A DNA stretch of 64,000 nt, taken from NCBI RefSeq assembly GCF_030067675.1, contig NZ_JASJEV010000005.1:240837-304836 (forward strand), in the 5' to 3' direction. Position numbers and translations under genes: made by a program. The stretch is from Chelatococcus albus (GTDB lineage Bacteria; Pseudomonadota; Alphaproteobacteria; Rhizobiales; Beijerinckiaceae). Shown piece after piece: positions 48,485 through 57,380 of the stretch. How positions within the stretch are numbered: the stretch's first letter is position 1; each line of letters starts with the position of its first letter. The notes under the pieces are model-generated. The model saw nothing but the letters and a program-made list of their open reading frames with translations. It was not told the origin of the DNA and did no database searches.

Positions 48485-50005
48485 TCAGACAACGGCTTCC
48501 GGCGCGCGGACGCGCTGCGGCCTGGCACGCTGGATGAGAGCCGACCCGGCCGGCCAGAGCAACAGCACGATGGCGAGCGCCGTGATCGTGGCGACGAGGC
48601 CGTTCGACCAGAAGACCGACAGCGAGCCGCGCGACATGATGAGCGACTGGCGGAAGGCGTCCTCCGCCTTGTCGCCGAGCACCATGGCGAGCACGAGCGG
48701 CGCGATCGGATAGTCGAGCTTCTTGAAGACGTAGCCGACGATGCCGAAGACGAGCATCAGCCACAGGTCGAAGGTCGAGTTGGCGACCGTGTAGGCGCCG
48801 ATGGCGCACACGACGATGATGACCGGCCCGATGATGGCGAAGGGGATGCGCAGGATCGCCGCGAACAGCGGCACGGTCGCGAGCACGAGCACGACGGCCA
48901 CGACATTGCCGAGATACATGGAGGCGATGAGCCCCCAGACGAAGTCCTTCTGCTCGACGAAGAGCATCGGGCCGGGCGCGAGGCCCCAGATCATCAGGCC
49001 GCCCATCATCACCGCGGCGGTCGCCGATCCCGGAATTCCCAGAGCGAGCATGGGCAGGATGGCACTGGAGCCGGCGGCGTGATCCGCCGTCTCCGGCGAG
49101 ACGACACCCTCGGGCTCGCCCCGGCCGAAACTGGCGCGATTGCGCGAGAAGCGCCTGGCAAGGCCGTAGCTCATGAAGGAGGCGGCCGTCGGCCCGCCCG
49201 GCGTGATGCCCATCCACACCCCGATCGCCGACGAGCGCAAGAGCGCCACCCAATGCCGCGGCATGTCGAGGCACGTCTCGAAGACCTTGCGCGGCGACAC
49301 CCGGGCGCGCACGCCGTCGAACTTCAGCCCCTCCTCCATGGTGAGGAGGAGCTCACCGATGCCGAAGAGGCCGATGACGGCGACGAGGAAGCTGATCCCG
49401 CCGATCAGCTCGTTGAGGCCATAGGTCAGACGCAGGCTGCCCGATACCGTATCCATGCCGACCGCCGCGAAGGCAAAGCCGAGCATGATCGACACCACCG
49501 TCTTGAAGGGCGACGCCCCGCCGAGCCCGACGAAACTCGCGAAGGCAAGGAAGTAGACGGCGAAATATTCCGGCGGCGAGAACTTGAGCGCAAACTGCGC
49601 CACCCAGCCCGACAGGGCCGTGATGACGGCGACGCCGACGAGCGCGCCGGTGCCCGCCGACAGGAAGGCATAGGTCAGCGCCTCCGTCGCCTGCCCGTTC
49701 TTGGCCATGGGATGGCCGTCGAAGGTGGTGGCGACGGAGGAGGGTTCGCCGGGAATATTGAAGAGGATCGAGGTCGTCGAGCCGCCGAAGAGCGCGCCCC
49801 AGTACATCGACGTGAGCAGGATGATGGCCGAGACCGGCTCCATGGAGAAGGTCAGCGGCAGGAGCAGCGTCACGCCGTTCGGCGCGCCGAGGCCCGGCAG
49901 GACGCCGACCAGGATGCCGAGCAGCACGCCCGCCATCATCAGCGCCACGTGATAGGTGGTCAGCGCCACGCCGAAGCCGTGCATGAGCGAGGAGATGTTC
50001 TCCAC
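48485..50005 (-). CDS. tctA: Tripartite tricarboxylate transporter, large permease TctA
   Basis: Large membrane subunit (506 residues, about 10-12 membrane segments) of a TTT-family importer driven by an ion gradient. Family blocks are LLGILVGVLPGLGAPNGVTL, SMYWGALFGGSTTSILFNIP, GEPSSVATTFDGHPMAKNGQ and GITPGGPTAASFMSYGLARR. The conserved C-terminal YPIAPLVLAMVLGDKAEDAF is also present. The GTG at 50005 with GGGAGGAAG just upstream is the clear start. TTT systems import carboxylates such as citrate, tartrate, aromatic acids or sugar acids. Confidence 0.94.
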   Translation of the reverse strand: MENISSLMHGFGVALTTYHVALMMAGVLLGILVGVLPGLGAPNGVTLLLPLTFSMEPVSAIILLTSMYWGALFGGSTTSILFNIPGEPSSVATTFDGHPMAKNGQATEALTYAFLSAGTGALVGVAVITALSGWVAQFALKFSPPEYFAVYFLAFASFVGLGGASPFKTVVSIMLGFAFAAVGMDTVSGSLRLTYGLNELIGGISFLVAVIGLFGIGELLLTMEEGLKFDGVRARVSPRKVFETCLDMPRHWVALLRSSAIGVWMGITPGGPTAASFMSYGLARRFSRNRASFGRGEPEGVVSPETADHAAGSSAILPMLALGIPGSATAAVMMGGLMIWGLAPGPMLFVEQKDFVWGLIASMYLGNVVAVVLVLATVPLFAAILRIPFAIIGPVIIVVCAIGAYTVANSTFDLWLMLVFGIVGYVFKKLDYPIAPLVLAMVLGDKAEDAFRQSLIMSRGSLSVFWSNGLVATITALAIVLLLWPAGSALIQRARPQRVRAPEAVV

Positions 50006-50049
50006 GGGCTTCCTCCCTGTCGAGCCGTTCGTCCGGCCTCTCGCGGTGG

Positions 50050-50550
50050 TCAGTGAATTCCGAGAAGGGCCTCGGCCGGCCCCTTGACGAGCGGCACCTT
50101 GAACCACCACTCGAAGAGGACGAAGAAGAAGCCCGTGACGCCAAGGCTCACCACGGCGGCGAAGGGCCAGCGATAGCCGCCCTGGCCGAGCATGACGGCG
50201 AAGAGGTAGAGCGCCGTCGCCACATAGAGGCCGAGGAAGACGACGCAGAACACGAAGCCGACAACGGGCAGGAGGAAGGCCGCGACGCGCCTCAAGCGCT
50301 CGCGCGAGACGAAGGCCTCTCCCGTGCCGCGATGGGTGACGAAGGCCTGGGCGAGCACGCCGAGACTCGCGAGGGCGATGACAAGCCCGACGCGGAAGGG
50401 AAAGTAGCCGGGCTGTGGGCCGGTCTCGTCCCAGCCGATGGCGTACTCGACCGCGCCCCCCATCACCACCGCCCCCGCGGCGAGCGTCACCAGCGCCGTC
50501 ACGACCTCCAGGGTGAAACGCGACAGCACCACCCGATCGTCTGCCTTCAT
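50050..50550 (-). CDS. tctB: Tripartite tricarboxylate transporter, small permease TctB
   Basis: Small membrane subunit of the TTT transporter, 166 residues. Four hydrophobic segments are visible (FTLEVVTALVTLAAGAVVMG, VGLVIALASLGVLAQAFV, FLLPVVGFVFCVVFLGLYVA and FAAVVSLGVTGFFFVLFEWW) with the loop GWDETGPQPGYFPFRVG, a TctB hallmark. The ATG at 50550 has AGGAGG upstream; an ATG at 50574 overlaps the preceding stop. Position between the oxidoreductase and tctA genes confirms the call. Confidence 0.9.
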   Translation of the reverse strand: MKADDRVVLSRFTLEVVTALVTLAAGAVVMGGAVEYAIGWDETGPQPGYFPFRVGLVIALASLGVLAQAFVTHRGTGEAFVSRERLRRVAAFLLPVVGFVFCVVFLGLYVATALYLFAVMLGQGGYRWPFAAVVSLGVTGFFFVLFEWWFKVPLVKGPAEALLGIH

Positions 50551-50570
50551 GACCGCCCTCCTCTCCTTGC

Positions 50571-51974
50571 TCACACGGCGCTCGGGCGCGGCTCGCGCAG
50601 GGCGTCCAGCGCGTCCTGCTCGCGGCGCAGGCGCATCAGTGCACTGTCCTCGTCGACGACGACATCGGCGAGCGTGAAGGTCGCCCCCCGTCCCACCGGC
50701 CGCCTGAGGCGTGCGCCGGCGGCGAGATAGTAGGGCACCGGCGCTTCGGGTCCGAGTGGCCGGGCCGGCACCAGCAGCGGCGCCACGCCGGAGAGGGCAT
50801 GGCGCGCACCCATGTCGAGCGTTTCCCCGGCGGCGAAGTCGCGCTCGGCCCTCGCCACGAGGTCATAACGCTGCCGCACCTCGTCCCCGCCCGTGGAACG
50901 CCCGTCGTGCACGGCGCTCAGTACAGAGATCGGTGCCTCGACACCGAGGAGATGCACCGGATTGTGCAGGAGCAGGTAGCGGCCCTCGCCGTCGCCCGGA
51001 ATGCCCTTGGCGGCAAGCAGGCGACCGGTAGCGGCGTCCGGCGCCTCGACGACGACGAAGACGCCACCCGCGAAGCTGATTTCATCCGGCCGGCGCAGGC
51101 AGACGAAGACGTCGACGACACCCTTGCGTGCGAGCAGCCCCCCCTCCTCGCGCGGGCGGAAGAGCCGCGCGAGCTCGACCGTGCGCGCCACGGGCGCATG
51201 CAGCTCGGCGCGATCGACGGCGAGGCCGCAATGGTTCGCGACGATCCCCATCTCGCAGAGGTCCGGCACCGTCGCGGTGTCGAGCCCGGAGACGACACGC
51301 GCCGCAAGGCTCGCGGCGAGATCGGCCTCGCCGGTGAAGAGCGGTGCGTAGTCCGGTCGCGCCACCGTCCGGCCCCAGGTCGACACCGTGCCGGCGCCGG
51401 GATCGTAGACATAGTCGGATTCGGTCGACTTGCCGGCCGTGACGACCGGCAGCCCGAGCGTCCTCGCGCGGGCGAAGAGCCTCATCAGGAGGCTCGGCTG
51501 GTCGCCGTCGACCGGCGTGTGGACGAGGCCGGCAGAGCGGGCCTTGCGCGCCAGGATCGGTCCGACGACGATCTCCGCTTCCTTGGTGGCGAGCGCCGTG
51601 TGATAGCCGGCGGCGAGCGCAAGGTCCGCAAGCGCCGCGGCGGCGTGCGGCTGGCCGGTGGCCTCGACGACGAGGTCGAGCGGCAGATCGGCGACGAGCG
51701 TGAAATCCTCGACGACGGCGATGCGGCCACGCGCGAGGGCGGCGAGGATCCCGGGGCGGCCGTCGCAGGCCGCGACATCCTCAGCCCCGTAACCCGCCGC
51801 CGCGAGCGCCCCTAGGGCGCGCGTCCGGTCGCGGTCGCAGACAAGCCGCAGCGCGAGTGACGGAATGCGCCGCACCTGCGCCGCGAAGGTCGCGCCGAAT
51901 TCGCCGGCCCCCACGAGGGCAACGGAATGCGCGGCGTTGGCAGGGCACGCGGTGCGCAACGAGGGAACGGTCAT
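50571..51974 (-). CDS. DRL-family NAD(P)-dependent oxidoreductase with C-terminal SAF domain
   Basis: A 467-residue homoserine-dehydrogenase-like enzyme. The Rossmann fold starts SVALVGAGEFGATFAAQVRR. It is followed by LDLVVEATGQPHAAAALADL, ALATKEAEIVVGPILARKAR and the family motif VDGDQPSLLMRLFARARTLG with VVTAGKSTESDY. A SAF domain occupies about residues 350-455 (RYDLVARAERDFAAGETLDM). The family includes Brucella DRL, a DXR-like enzyme of isoprenoid synthesis, but most members are uncharacterised and lie with catabolic genes. Placement between tctC and tctB suggests it modifies the imported acid rather than serving the MEP pathway. Confidence 0.8.
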   Translation of the reverse strand: MTVPSLRTACPANAAHSVALVGAGEFGATFAAQVRRIPSLALRLVCDRDRTRALGALAAAGYGAEDVAACDGRPGILAALARGRIAVVEDFTLVADLPLDLVVEATGQPHAAAALADLALAAGYHTALATKEAEIVVGPILARKARSAGLVHTPVDGDQPSLLMRLFARARTLGLPVVTAGKSTESDYVYDPGAGTVSTWGRTVARPDYAPLFTGEADLAASLAARVVSGLDTATVPDLCEMGIVANHCGLAVDRAELHAPVARTVELARLFRPREEGGLLARKGVVDVFVCLRRPDEISFAGGVFVVVEAPDAATGRLLAAKGIPGDGEGRYLLLHNPVHLLGVEAPISVLSAVHDGRSTGGDEVRQRYDLVARAERDFAAGETLDMGARHALSGVAPLLVPARPLGPEAPVPYYLAAGARLRRPVGRGATFTLADVVVDEDSALMRLRREQDALDALREPRPSAV

Positions 51975-52034
51975 GAAGGGCTCCGCGGATGGCCGAGGGC
52001 GCACGACGTACCCGCGCCGTGGGTGCGAAGGGCA

Positions 52035-52062
52035 GCGGCGCGCGATCCTCGACGCGCGCCGC
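52035..52062 (-). other. Hairpin after the tctC gene
   Basis: Perfect 10-bp inverted repeat GCGGCGCGCG / CGCGCGCCGC with an 8-nt loop, 17 nt after the tctC stop and before the oxidoreductase gene. It parallels the hairpin behind the sugar-binding-protein gene and probably raises the amount of binding protein relative to the rest of the operon. Confidence 0.55.
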
Positions 52063-52078
52063 CCGTCCAGGACCGGCG

Positions 52079-53071
52079 TCAGTTCACGAGCCAGCCTTCT
52101 TCCCTGATCGTCTCGCGCCCCTTCGCCTCATCCGCCTTGATGAAGGCCTCGAAGGCAGCCCCCGTCAGAAACCTGTCCGACTGGGAGGTGCGCTGGATGT
52201 AGTCCGCCCACTCGGGCTTCTCGCGCACCTGCTTCAGTACCCCGACGTAATAGGCCACGGCGTCCGCCGGCACGTTGCCGGGCAGGAAGACGGTGCGCGG
52301 CATCTGGTACTGCTCCGGCCCGATCCCCGCCTCCTTGCAGGTCGGGATGTCGGCCCAGGAGAGACCCGCCGTCACCTTCGCCTCGGCCATGCGCTGCGGG
52401 CTGAAGACGCAGAGGGGGCGCACCGCCCCGGCCTTGAGCTGGCCGAGGTTCTCGGCCGGATTGTTGGTGTTGGAGTCGACATGGCCGCCGGCGAGCTGCA
52501 CCGCCGCCTCACCGCCGCTCTTGAAGGGCACGTAGGTGAACCGCGCGCCGGTTGCCTTCTCGATCTGCTTCGTCAGGATCTGGTCGGTATCCTTGGACTG
52601 GCTGCCGCCCATCCTGATCTCGTTGGGCTTGGCCTTGGCGGCCTCAACGAAGCTCTTCGCGTCCTTGTGCGGCGAATCCGCCTTCACCCAGAGCAGGAAC
52701 TCGTCCACCGCCATGGCGGCGACGGGCGTGAGGTCGCTCGGCTTGAAGGCGAGCTTGGCGACGAGGGGGAGAAGATACTCGTTGTTCGTGGCGAAGATGA
52801 CCTTGTGTGGCTCGCCGCTCGCGGTCTTGCCGTAGACGAAGCCTTCGGCGCCGCTGCCGCCGCCCTTGTTCACGACGACGACCGGCTGCTCCATCAGGTT
52901 GTACTTCGTGATGATGGCCTGGACCGTGCGCGCGAACTGGTCGGTGCCCCCGCCGGCGCCAGAGGTGACCACGAACTCGACCGGTTTCGACGGTTTCCAC
53001 CCGGCCTCGGCGGCGCCGGTCGCGAGAGCGGCCAGCGCCACCGCAGCCGCAAGCGTCGTCTTCACACCCAT
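52079..53071 (-). CDS. tctC: Tripartite tricarboxylate transporter receptor TctC (Bug family)
   Basis: Periplasmic binding protein of 330 residues for the TctAB transporter. Signal peptide at about 1-24 (VKTTLAAAVALAALATGAAE). The Bug fold follows (PVEFVVTSGAGGGTDQFART, VVVVNKGGGSGAEGFVYGK, YVPFKSGGEAAVQLAGGHVD and the AENLGQLKAGAVRPLCVFSP block). Bug proteins bind carboxylates through water-mediated contacts in the two loops. The ATG at 53071 follows GGAGGAGGGAACG. It is the second gene of the operon, after the pdxA-like gene. Confidence 0.93.
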   Translation of the reverse strand: MGVKTTLAAAVALAALATGAAEAGWKPSKPVEFVVTSGAGGGTDQFARTVQAIITKYNLMEQPVVVVNKGGGSGAEGFVYGKTASGEPHKVIFATNNEYLLPLVAKLAFKPSDLTPVAAMAVDEFLLWVKADSPHKDAKSFVEAAKAKPNEIRMGGSQSKDTDQILTKQIEKATGARFTYVPFKSGGEAAVQLAGGHVDSNTNNPAENLGQLKAGAVRPLCVFSPQRMAEAKVTAGLSWADIPTCKEAGIGPEQYQMPRTVFLPGNVPADAVAYYVGVLKQVREKPEWADYIQRTSQSDRFLTGAAFEAFIKADEAKGRETIREEGWLVN

Positions 53072-53158
53072 CGTTCCCTCCTCCATCGAAATGGCTCGAT
53101 CGTCTTCGTTCTTGTTGTTGTTCTCGTTGGCGCAGCCCCGTCGCTGCCGCTGTGGGAC

Positions 53159-53176
53159 AGCCGCCGGCCGGCGGCT
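53159..53176. other. 18-bp perfect palindrome at the pdxA-like gene end
   Basis: AGCCGCCGG followed by its complement, ending on the first base of the pdxA-like stop codon. It can form a stem in the 104-nt gap before tctC. It is a possible processing or attenuation point within the operon; no T-run is present. Confidence 0.4.
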
Positions 53177-54264
53177 CAGGCCGCCGCTGCCGCCTTGCCG
53201 CGCAGGCGGTCGGAGGCCATGCGCGCGGCGAGCAGAAGCGCGGCGCGTGCGGCGCCGACATTGGCGATGCCCCTTCCTGCGATGTCGTAGGCCGTGCCGT
53301 GTGCCGGCGTGCAGATGGGAAACGGGAAGCCGCCGAGCAGCGTCACGCCGCGGTCGAAGCCCATGAGCTTCATCGCGATCTGCCCCTGGTCGTGGTACAT
53401 CGTCAGCACCGCGTCGAAGGCGCCGCCGCGCGCCCGCACGAACACCGTGTCGGAGGGAAAGGGCCCGTCGACGGCAAAGCCCTCGACCTTGGCCTTCTCC
53501 ACCGCCGGACCGATGACCTCGATCTCCTCACGGCCGAAGCTGCCGCCGTCGCCGGCATGCGGATTGAGCCCGGCGACCGCGATCCGCGGCGCGGCGATGC
53601 CTGCCGCCCGCAGCGATGCGTCGGTGAGCGTGATGCCCCTCAGAATGGCATCGACACTGAGCAGGGACGCCACGTCCTTCAGCGGGACGTGCGAGGTGAC
53701 GCGGGCGTTCCAGAGATCGTCGAGGATGTTGAACTCGCTCGCTGGGCCGCTTGCACCGACGATCTCGACCGAATAGCCGATTTCGTCGTCATAGGACGGG
53801 TGCGCGAGGCGCATCGCGGCCTTGTTGAAGGGCGTGAAGACCACCGCATCCGCGGCGCCCTCGGCCGCGAGCTCGAGCGCCGTGCGGAAATTCGTGAGCG
53901 CGAATCGCCCGCCCCGTTCGCTGACGGTGCCGAGCTCGATGGTTGCCGGATCGAGATGGGCGAGATCGATGAAGGCCGGCCGGTCGGCCTCGGCCGGCGC
54001 GTCCCCGATCGACGCGACCACCAGAACGTCCGGCTCGACCTGGGCCGCAGCAGCACCCGCCCGAAGCACCCGGATGTCGCCGATGACGAGCAGACGCGCC
54101 GCCGCTCGGATTTCGTCCAGGGCCAGGAGCTTTGCCGTGAGTTCGGGACTGATGCCGGCGGGATCGCCCATGGCGAGCGCGATCGTCGGTCTTCTCGATG
54201 CGGAACGGGGCGAAGCGCCGGCCAAAGGTGCCTCCTCTGCTGTGCGTCGACGGGACGCTAGCAT
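53176..54264 (-). CDS. PdxA-family dehydrogenase (PdxA2-like)
   Basis: NAD-dependent 4-phosphohydroxy-acid dehydrogenase/decarboxylase family, 362 residues. It starts TIALAMGDPAGISPELTAKL. The three metal-binding histidines are readable in VTSHVPLKDV, AGLNPHAGDGGSFGREEIEV and TMYHDQGQIAMK. The C-terminal block GFPFPICTPAHGTAYDIAGR resembles PdxA2 enzymes of 4-phosphothreonate/erythronate catabolism more than vitamin B6 PdxA. No DUF1537 kinase that would make such a phosphorylated substrate is visible nearby. It is the first gene of the tct operon and divergent from a GntR regulator gene. Confidence 0.87.
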   Translation of the reverse strand: MLASRRRTAEEAPLAGASPRSASRRPTIALAMGDPAGISPELTAKLLALDEIRAAARLLVIGDIRVLRAGAAAAQVEPDVLVVASIGDAPAEADRPAFIDLAHLDPATIELGTVSERGGRFALTNFRTALELAAEGAADAVVFTPFNKAAMRLAHPSYDDEIGYSVEIVGASGPASEFNILDDLWNARVTSHVPLKDVASLLSVDAILRGITLTDASLRAAGIAAPRIAVAGLNPHAGDGGSFGREEIEVIGPAVEKAKVEGFAVDGPFPSDTVFVRARGGAFDAVLTMYHDQGQIAMKLMGFDRGVTLLGGFPFPICTPAHGTAYDIAGRGIANVGAARAALLLAARMASDRLRGKAAAAA

Positions 54265-54295
54265 GGCAAAATTCCGTCTTCAAGAATGCTGCATA

Positions 54296-54312
54296 CAGAA
54301 TTTCGCATTCTG
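54296..54312. promoter_or_regulatory. Palindrome in the pdxA-like / gntR divergent promoter
   Basis: CAGAAT-TTCGC-ATTCTG, a perfect 6-bp inverted repeat 32-48 nt upstream of the pdxA-like start. It overlaps a second repeat, GAATGC (54283) / GCATTC (54305). It is the likely operator of the neighbouring GntR-family regulator. Confidence 0.55.
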
Positions 54313-54473
54313 AGTGTCGATTGACTGTGTCGAGCCGGAGCGGCATTTTGAGATGTTGAAGATTGCTGCTGTCGCCGGCGCGGCGGCCGGCCGCGCACCG
54401 CCCGCGTGCCCGCATCGCGGCGGCGAAGGGCCGGCGGAAGTCGACCGCGCCCGGGATTTCCACGGGGCACCGA

Positions 54474-55160
54474 GTGACGATCATTGAGAACAATGTCCGG
54501 CAGCGCGCCGAGGAACCTGCCCCGATCACGCGCCGCACCCTGCACGACGAAATCGTGACGCGCGTGCGCGACATGATCATCGAGGGGCGTCTCGCCCCGG
54601 GTACGCGCATCCACGAGGGTCAACTCGGCCAGGCGCTGGGTGTCTCCCGTACGCCGCTGCGCGAGGCGTTGAAGTTCCTGGCGAGCGAGGGGCTCATCGA
54701 CCTCGTGCCGAGCCGAGGGGCGGTGGTGCGGCGCTTTACCGAGAAGGACGTGCGCGACATGCTCGAGGTGCTGGCCGCGCTTGAGGCGCTCGCCGGCCGG
54801 CTCGCCTGCATCCATGCCACGGACGAGGAGATTGCCGAGCTGCGCGCCCTGCACGAGGCGATGATCGCCCAATATGCCGCCCGCAACCGCCTCGAATATT
54901 TCAAGCTCAATCAGCGCATCCACTCGGCCTTCGCGCTCATGTCGCGCAATGCCGTGCTGGTAGCGACGCACGACAATATCCAGGCGCGCCTCAAGCGCAT
55001 CCGCTTCCTGGGCAACGAGACGCCCGAGAAGTGGCAGTCGTCGATCGCCGAGCACGAGGAGATGGTGGCGGCCCTCGAGCGACGCGACGCGGATGCCCTC
55101 GCCGACGTCCTGGCGCGGCACATGCACAACGCCTGGGAGCGCATCAGATCGGTGATCTGA
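54474..55160 (+). CDS. GntR-family (FCD/FadR subfamily) transcriptional regulator
   Basis: A 228-residue regulator. The wHTH is at about 20-85 (LHDEIVTRVRDMIIEGRLAP, GQALGVSRTPLREALKFLAS). The all-helical FCD sensor is at about 95-220 (MLEVLAALEALAGRLACIHA), with metal-ligand candidates in FKLNQRIHSAF and EHEEMVAALERRDADALADV. The likely start is the GTG at 54474, where the family N-terminus begins; an ATG at 54363 adds a low-complexity leader. Being divergent from the pdxA-tct operon, it very probably represses it in response to the imported acid. Confidence 0.9.
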   Translation: MTIIENNVRQRAEEPAPITRRTLHDEIVTRVRDMIIEGRLAPGTRIHEGQLGQALGVSRTPLREALKFLASEGLIDLVPSRGAVVRRFTEKDVRDMLEVLAALEALAGRLACIHATDEEIAELRALHEAMIAQYAARNRLEYFKLNQRIHSAFALMSRNAVLVATHDNIQARLKRIRFLGNETPEKWQSSIAEHEEMVAALERRDADALADVLARHMHNAWERIRSVI

Positions 55161-55205
55161 GGGCGCCACGGGGCGGCGGCCGCCGCCCAGGCTGGCGGTT
55201 GTCGG

Positions 55206-56378
55206 TCAGAGCGCGCTGTCGAGACGCAGAATTGCCAGGGCGAGGGCCTGGGCGCGCGGCACGAGGCTGTCGAGCTCGAGATATTCATCCGGCGTGTGAG
55301 CCTTGCCGCCGACGGGCCCCAGGCCGCAGATCGTCGGCGTGCCGACGCTCGCCGCAAAGCCCGAATCGGCGCAGCCGCCGGTGAACTCGCCGTCGAGCGT
55401 CAGGCCCGCATCGGCCGCGGCCTCCCGGTAGAGCACCAGAAGCCGCCGCGCCTCGGGGGTCGCCACGAGCGGCAGGAATTCGCCCTTCGTCTCCAGGGCG
55501 GCGCGCGTGCCCGGCACGATGCTCGTCTCGACGATGCGCGTCACCGCCTCCATCACCGCGCGGCGCTGCTCGGGCGTGACATAGCGGATATCGATTTCAG
55601 CCTCGGCGTGCGGCGCCGTGGTGTTCACCGACTGCCCGCCGCGCACCAGGCCGACGTTGACGGTGATGCCGGCGGCGACGTCGGTGAGCCCGTGCAGGGC
55701 CACGGTCTTGTGCGCCAGTTCGCCGATGGCGTTGATGCCGTCGGCGAAGTTCGCCCCCGAATGCGCCGCCTTGCCGTAAACATCGAGCTTGAGGAAGAGG
55801 CCGCCCTTGCGGCCGCTGACGACGTTGCCCGACGGCCGCCCGGGCTCGGCATTGAAGACGACACGCGCCTTGCGCGCCTCGCTCTCGATGACCGGGCGCG
55901 AGAAGGGGGAGCCGATCTCCTCGTCGCCCGTCATCAGCACGGTGACCGGCAGCGGCGCACCGCCGAAGCGCTTGAAGGCGGCGAGCACGAAGGCGTTCAT
56001 GACGAGGCCGCCCTTCATGTCGGCGACGCCGGGACCATAGGCGCGTCCGTCGGCAAAGCGGAACGGCCGCCGAAGAGGCTCGCCCTTCGGGAACACCGTG
56101 TCGCGGTGCCCCATGAGCAGCGCCGCGCCCCCGCCGGCATTCGGACCATCGACCACGGCGTGAAGGGCATTGCCGAAGGTCGCATCCGGCGTCACCGAGA
56201 CGGCGATCCCGTGGTCGGCGAAGAACCGGCGGAAGCGCTCGCCCACCGCGTCGACGCCGGCCTTGTCGTAACTGCCGCCGTCGATGTTCACCACCTCGCC
56301 CAGGAGGTCGATCATCGCCTCGCGTTGCGCGGCGAGCCAGTCTGTGATGGTTCGTTCGGTTTCGCTGCGGCGCGACAC
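55206..56378 (-). CDS. M20-family metallopeptidase (CPG2/ArgE-like)
   Basis: Di-zinc hydrolase of 390 residues related to carboxypeptidase G2. The full active-site set is present: GHRDTVFP (His, Asp), YGPGVADMKGG (bridging Asp), MTGDEEIGSP (catalytic Glu and zinc Glu), VFNAEPGRPSGNVV (zinc Glu) and, near the end, GGKAHTPDEYLE (zinc His). The dimerisation domain lies at about 195-300. Likely substrates are N-acyl or peptidyl amino acids. The start is the GTG at 56378, after GAGGGAGGG. It is downstream of a LysR gene on the same strand and convergent with the GntR gene. Confidence 0.9.
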   Translation of the reverse strand: MSRRSETERTITDWLAAQREAMIDLLGEVVNIDGGSYDKAGVDAVGERFRRFFADHGIAVSVTPDATFGNALHAVVDGPNAGGGAALLMGHRDTVFPKGEPLRRPFRFADGRAYGPGVADMKGGLVMNAFVLAAFKRFGGAPLPVTVLMTGDEEIGSPFSRPVIESEARKARVVFNAEPGRPSGNVVSGRKGGLFLKLDVYGKAAHSGANFADGINAIGELAHKTVALHGLTDVAAGITVNVGLVRGGQSVNTTAPHAEAEIDIRYVTPEQRRAVMEAVTRIVETSIVPGTRAALETKGEFLPLVATPEARRLLVLYREAAADAGLTLDGEFTGGCADSGFAASVGTPTICGLGPVGGKAHTPDEYLELDSLVPRAQALALAILRLDSAL

Positions 56379-56483
56379 GTCGCCCTCCCTCGCATCGGAT
56401 CGCCGGATGCCCCCGCGGGCAGCCTCATCGGCTGTAGCGCATGCCGGCCGCCCCGCCGAGGCGCCTCGCTGCATGGCCGCGCC

Positions 56484-57380
56484 TCATCGCCCGGCGCCCC
56501 ACGCATTCCGGCAGGCCATCAGGGCTTCGACGAAGGCGACGATGAGGCGCGATTTCTGCCGATCGGCGGGCAGGAGGAGCAGGGTGCGCGCATGGAGCGC
56601 GGGTTCGAAGGGCTTCAGCGAGACGCCCGCGGCCTCAAGCCCCTCGACCGTGTAGGGATTGACGAGGCCGAGCCCGAGGCCCTGTGCCACCAGCGCCCCG
56701 ACGGTGAGTGACGCCGGCGTCTCCACGACGATGCGCGGCCGCGCGCCGATGCGCAGGAGCTCCTCCTGGAGGGCGCGGCGCACGGTGTCCTCCGGCGCCA
56801 GTGCGACGAAGGGTTCGCCGTCGAGATCGGCGGCCTCGATCACCTCTCGCGTTGTGAGACGGTGCCCCGCCGGCACGGCGCACAGCATGCGCGGCGTGCA
56901 GAAGACCTGGTGCACGACCCCGGACGTGTCGATTTCGTCGGCGGCGAGGCCGATGTCGAACTGCGCCGAGGCCACGAGGTCGCGCACTGTGCTGGAGCCG
57001 TGGATCTGCAGGGTGACGGACACGCCCGCATGACCCGCGACGAACCGGCCGATCGCCTGCGGCACGAGTGTCGTGCCGAGCGCCGAAAGGCTCGCAACGC
57101 GCAGATCCCCCGACCCGAAGTCGCGAATGCGGGCCGCGGACGCGCGCAGCCGCTCCAGCCCGGTGAAGGCCTCCTCGACGTCGCGGAAGAAGAGCCGGCC
57201 CTCCGGCGTCGGCACGAGGCGGCTGCGCACCCTGTCGAACAGCCGCAGCCCGACGGAACGCTCTAGCTCGGCGACGGCGCGGCTCACCGCCGGTTGCGTG
57301 ACCCCGAGGATTTCCGCGGCGCGGGACGCCGTGCCCGTGATCATGACAGCCCGAAAGGCCTCGATCTGCTTGAGATTCAT
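56484..57380 (-). CDS. LysR-family transcriptional regulator
   Basis: A 298-residue LysR protein. The wHTH is MNLKQIEAFRAVMITGTASR with VTQPAVSRAVAELERSVGLR. The sensor domain begins LRVASLSALGTTLVPQAIGR. The N-terminus resembles the NocR/OccR group (opine or amino-acid sensors). It diverges from the cystathionine beta-lyase-like gene and is 105 nt upstream of the M20 peptidase gene. It could control one or both. The ATG at 57380 is preferred; a TTG three bases earlier is possible. Confidence 0.88.
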   Translation of the reverse strand: MNLKQIEAFRAVMITGTASRAAEILGVTQPAVSRAVAELERSVGLRLFDRVRSRLVPTPEGRLFFRDVEEAFTGLERLRASAARIRDFGSGDLRVASLSALGTTLVPQAIGRFVAGHAGVSVTLQIHGSSTVRDLVASAQFDIGLAADEIDTSGVVHQVFCTPRMLCAVPAGHRLTTREVIEAADLDGEPFVALAPEDTVRRALQEELLRIGARPRIVVETPASLTVGALVAQGLGLGLVNPYTVEGLEAAGVSLKPFEPALHARTLLLLPADRQKSRLIVAFVEALMACRNAWGAGR

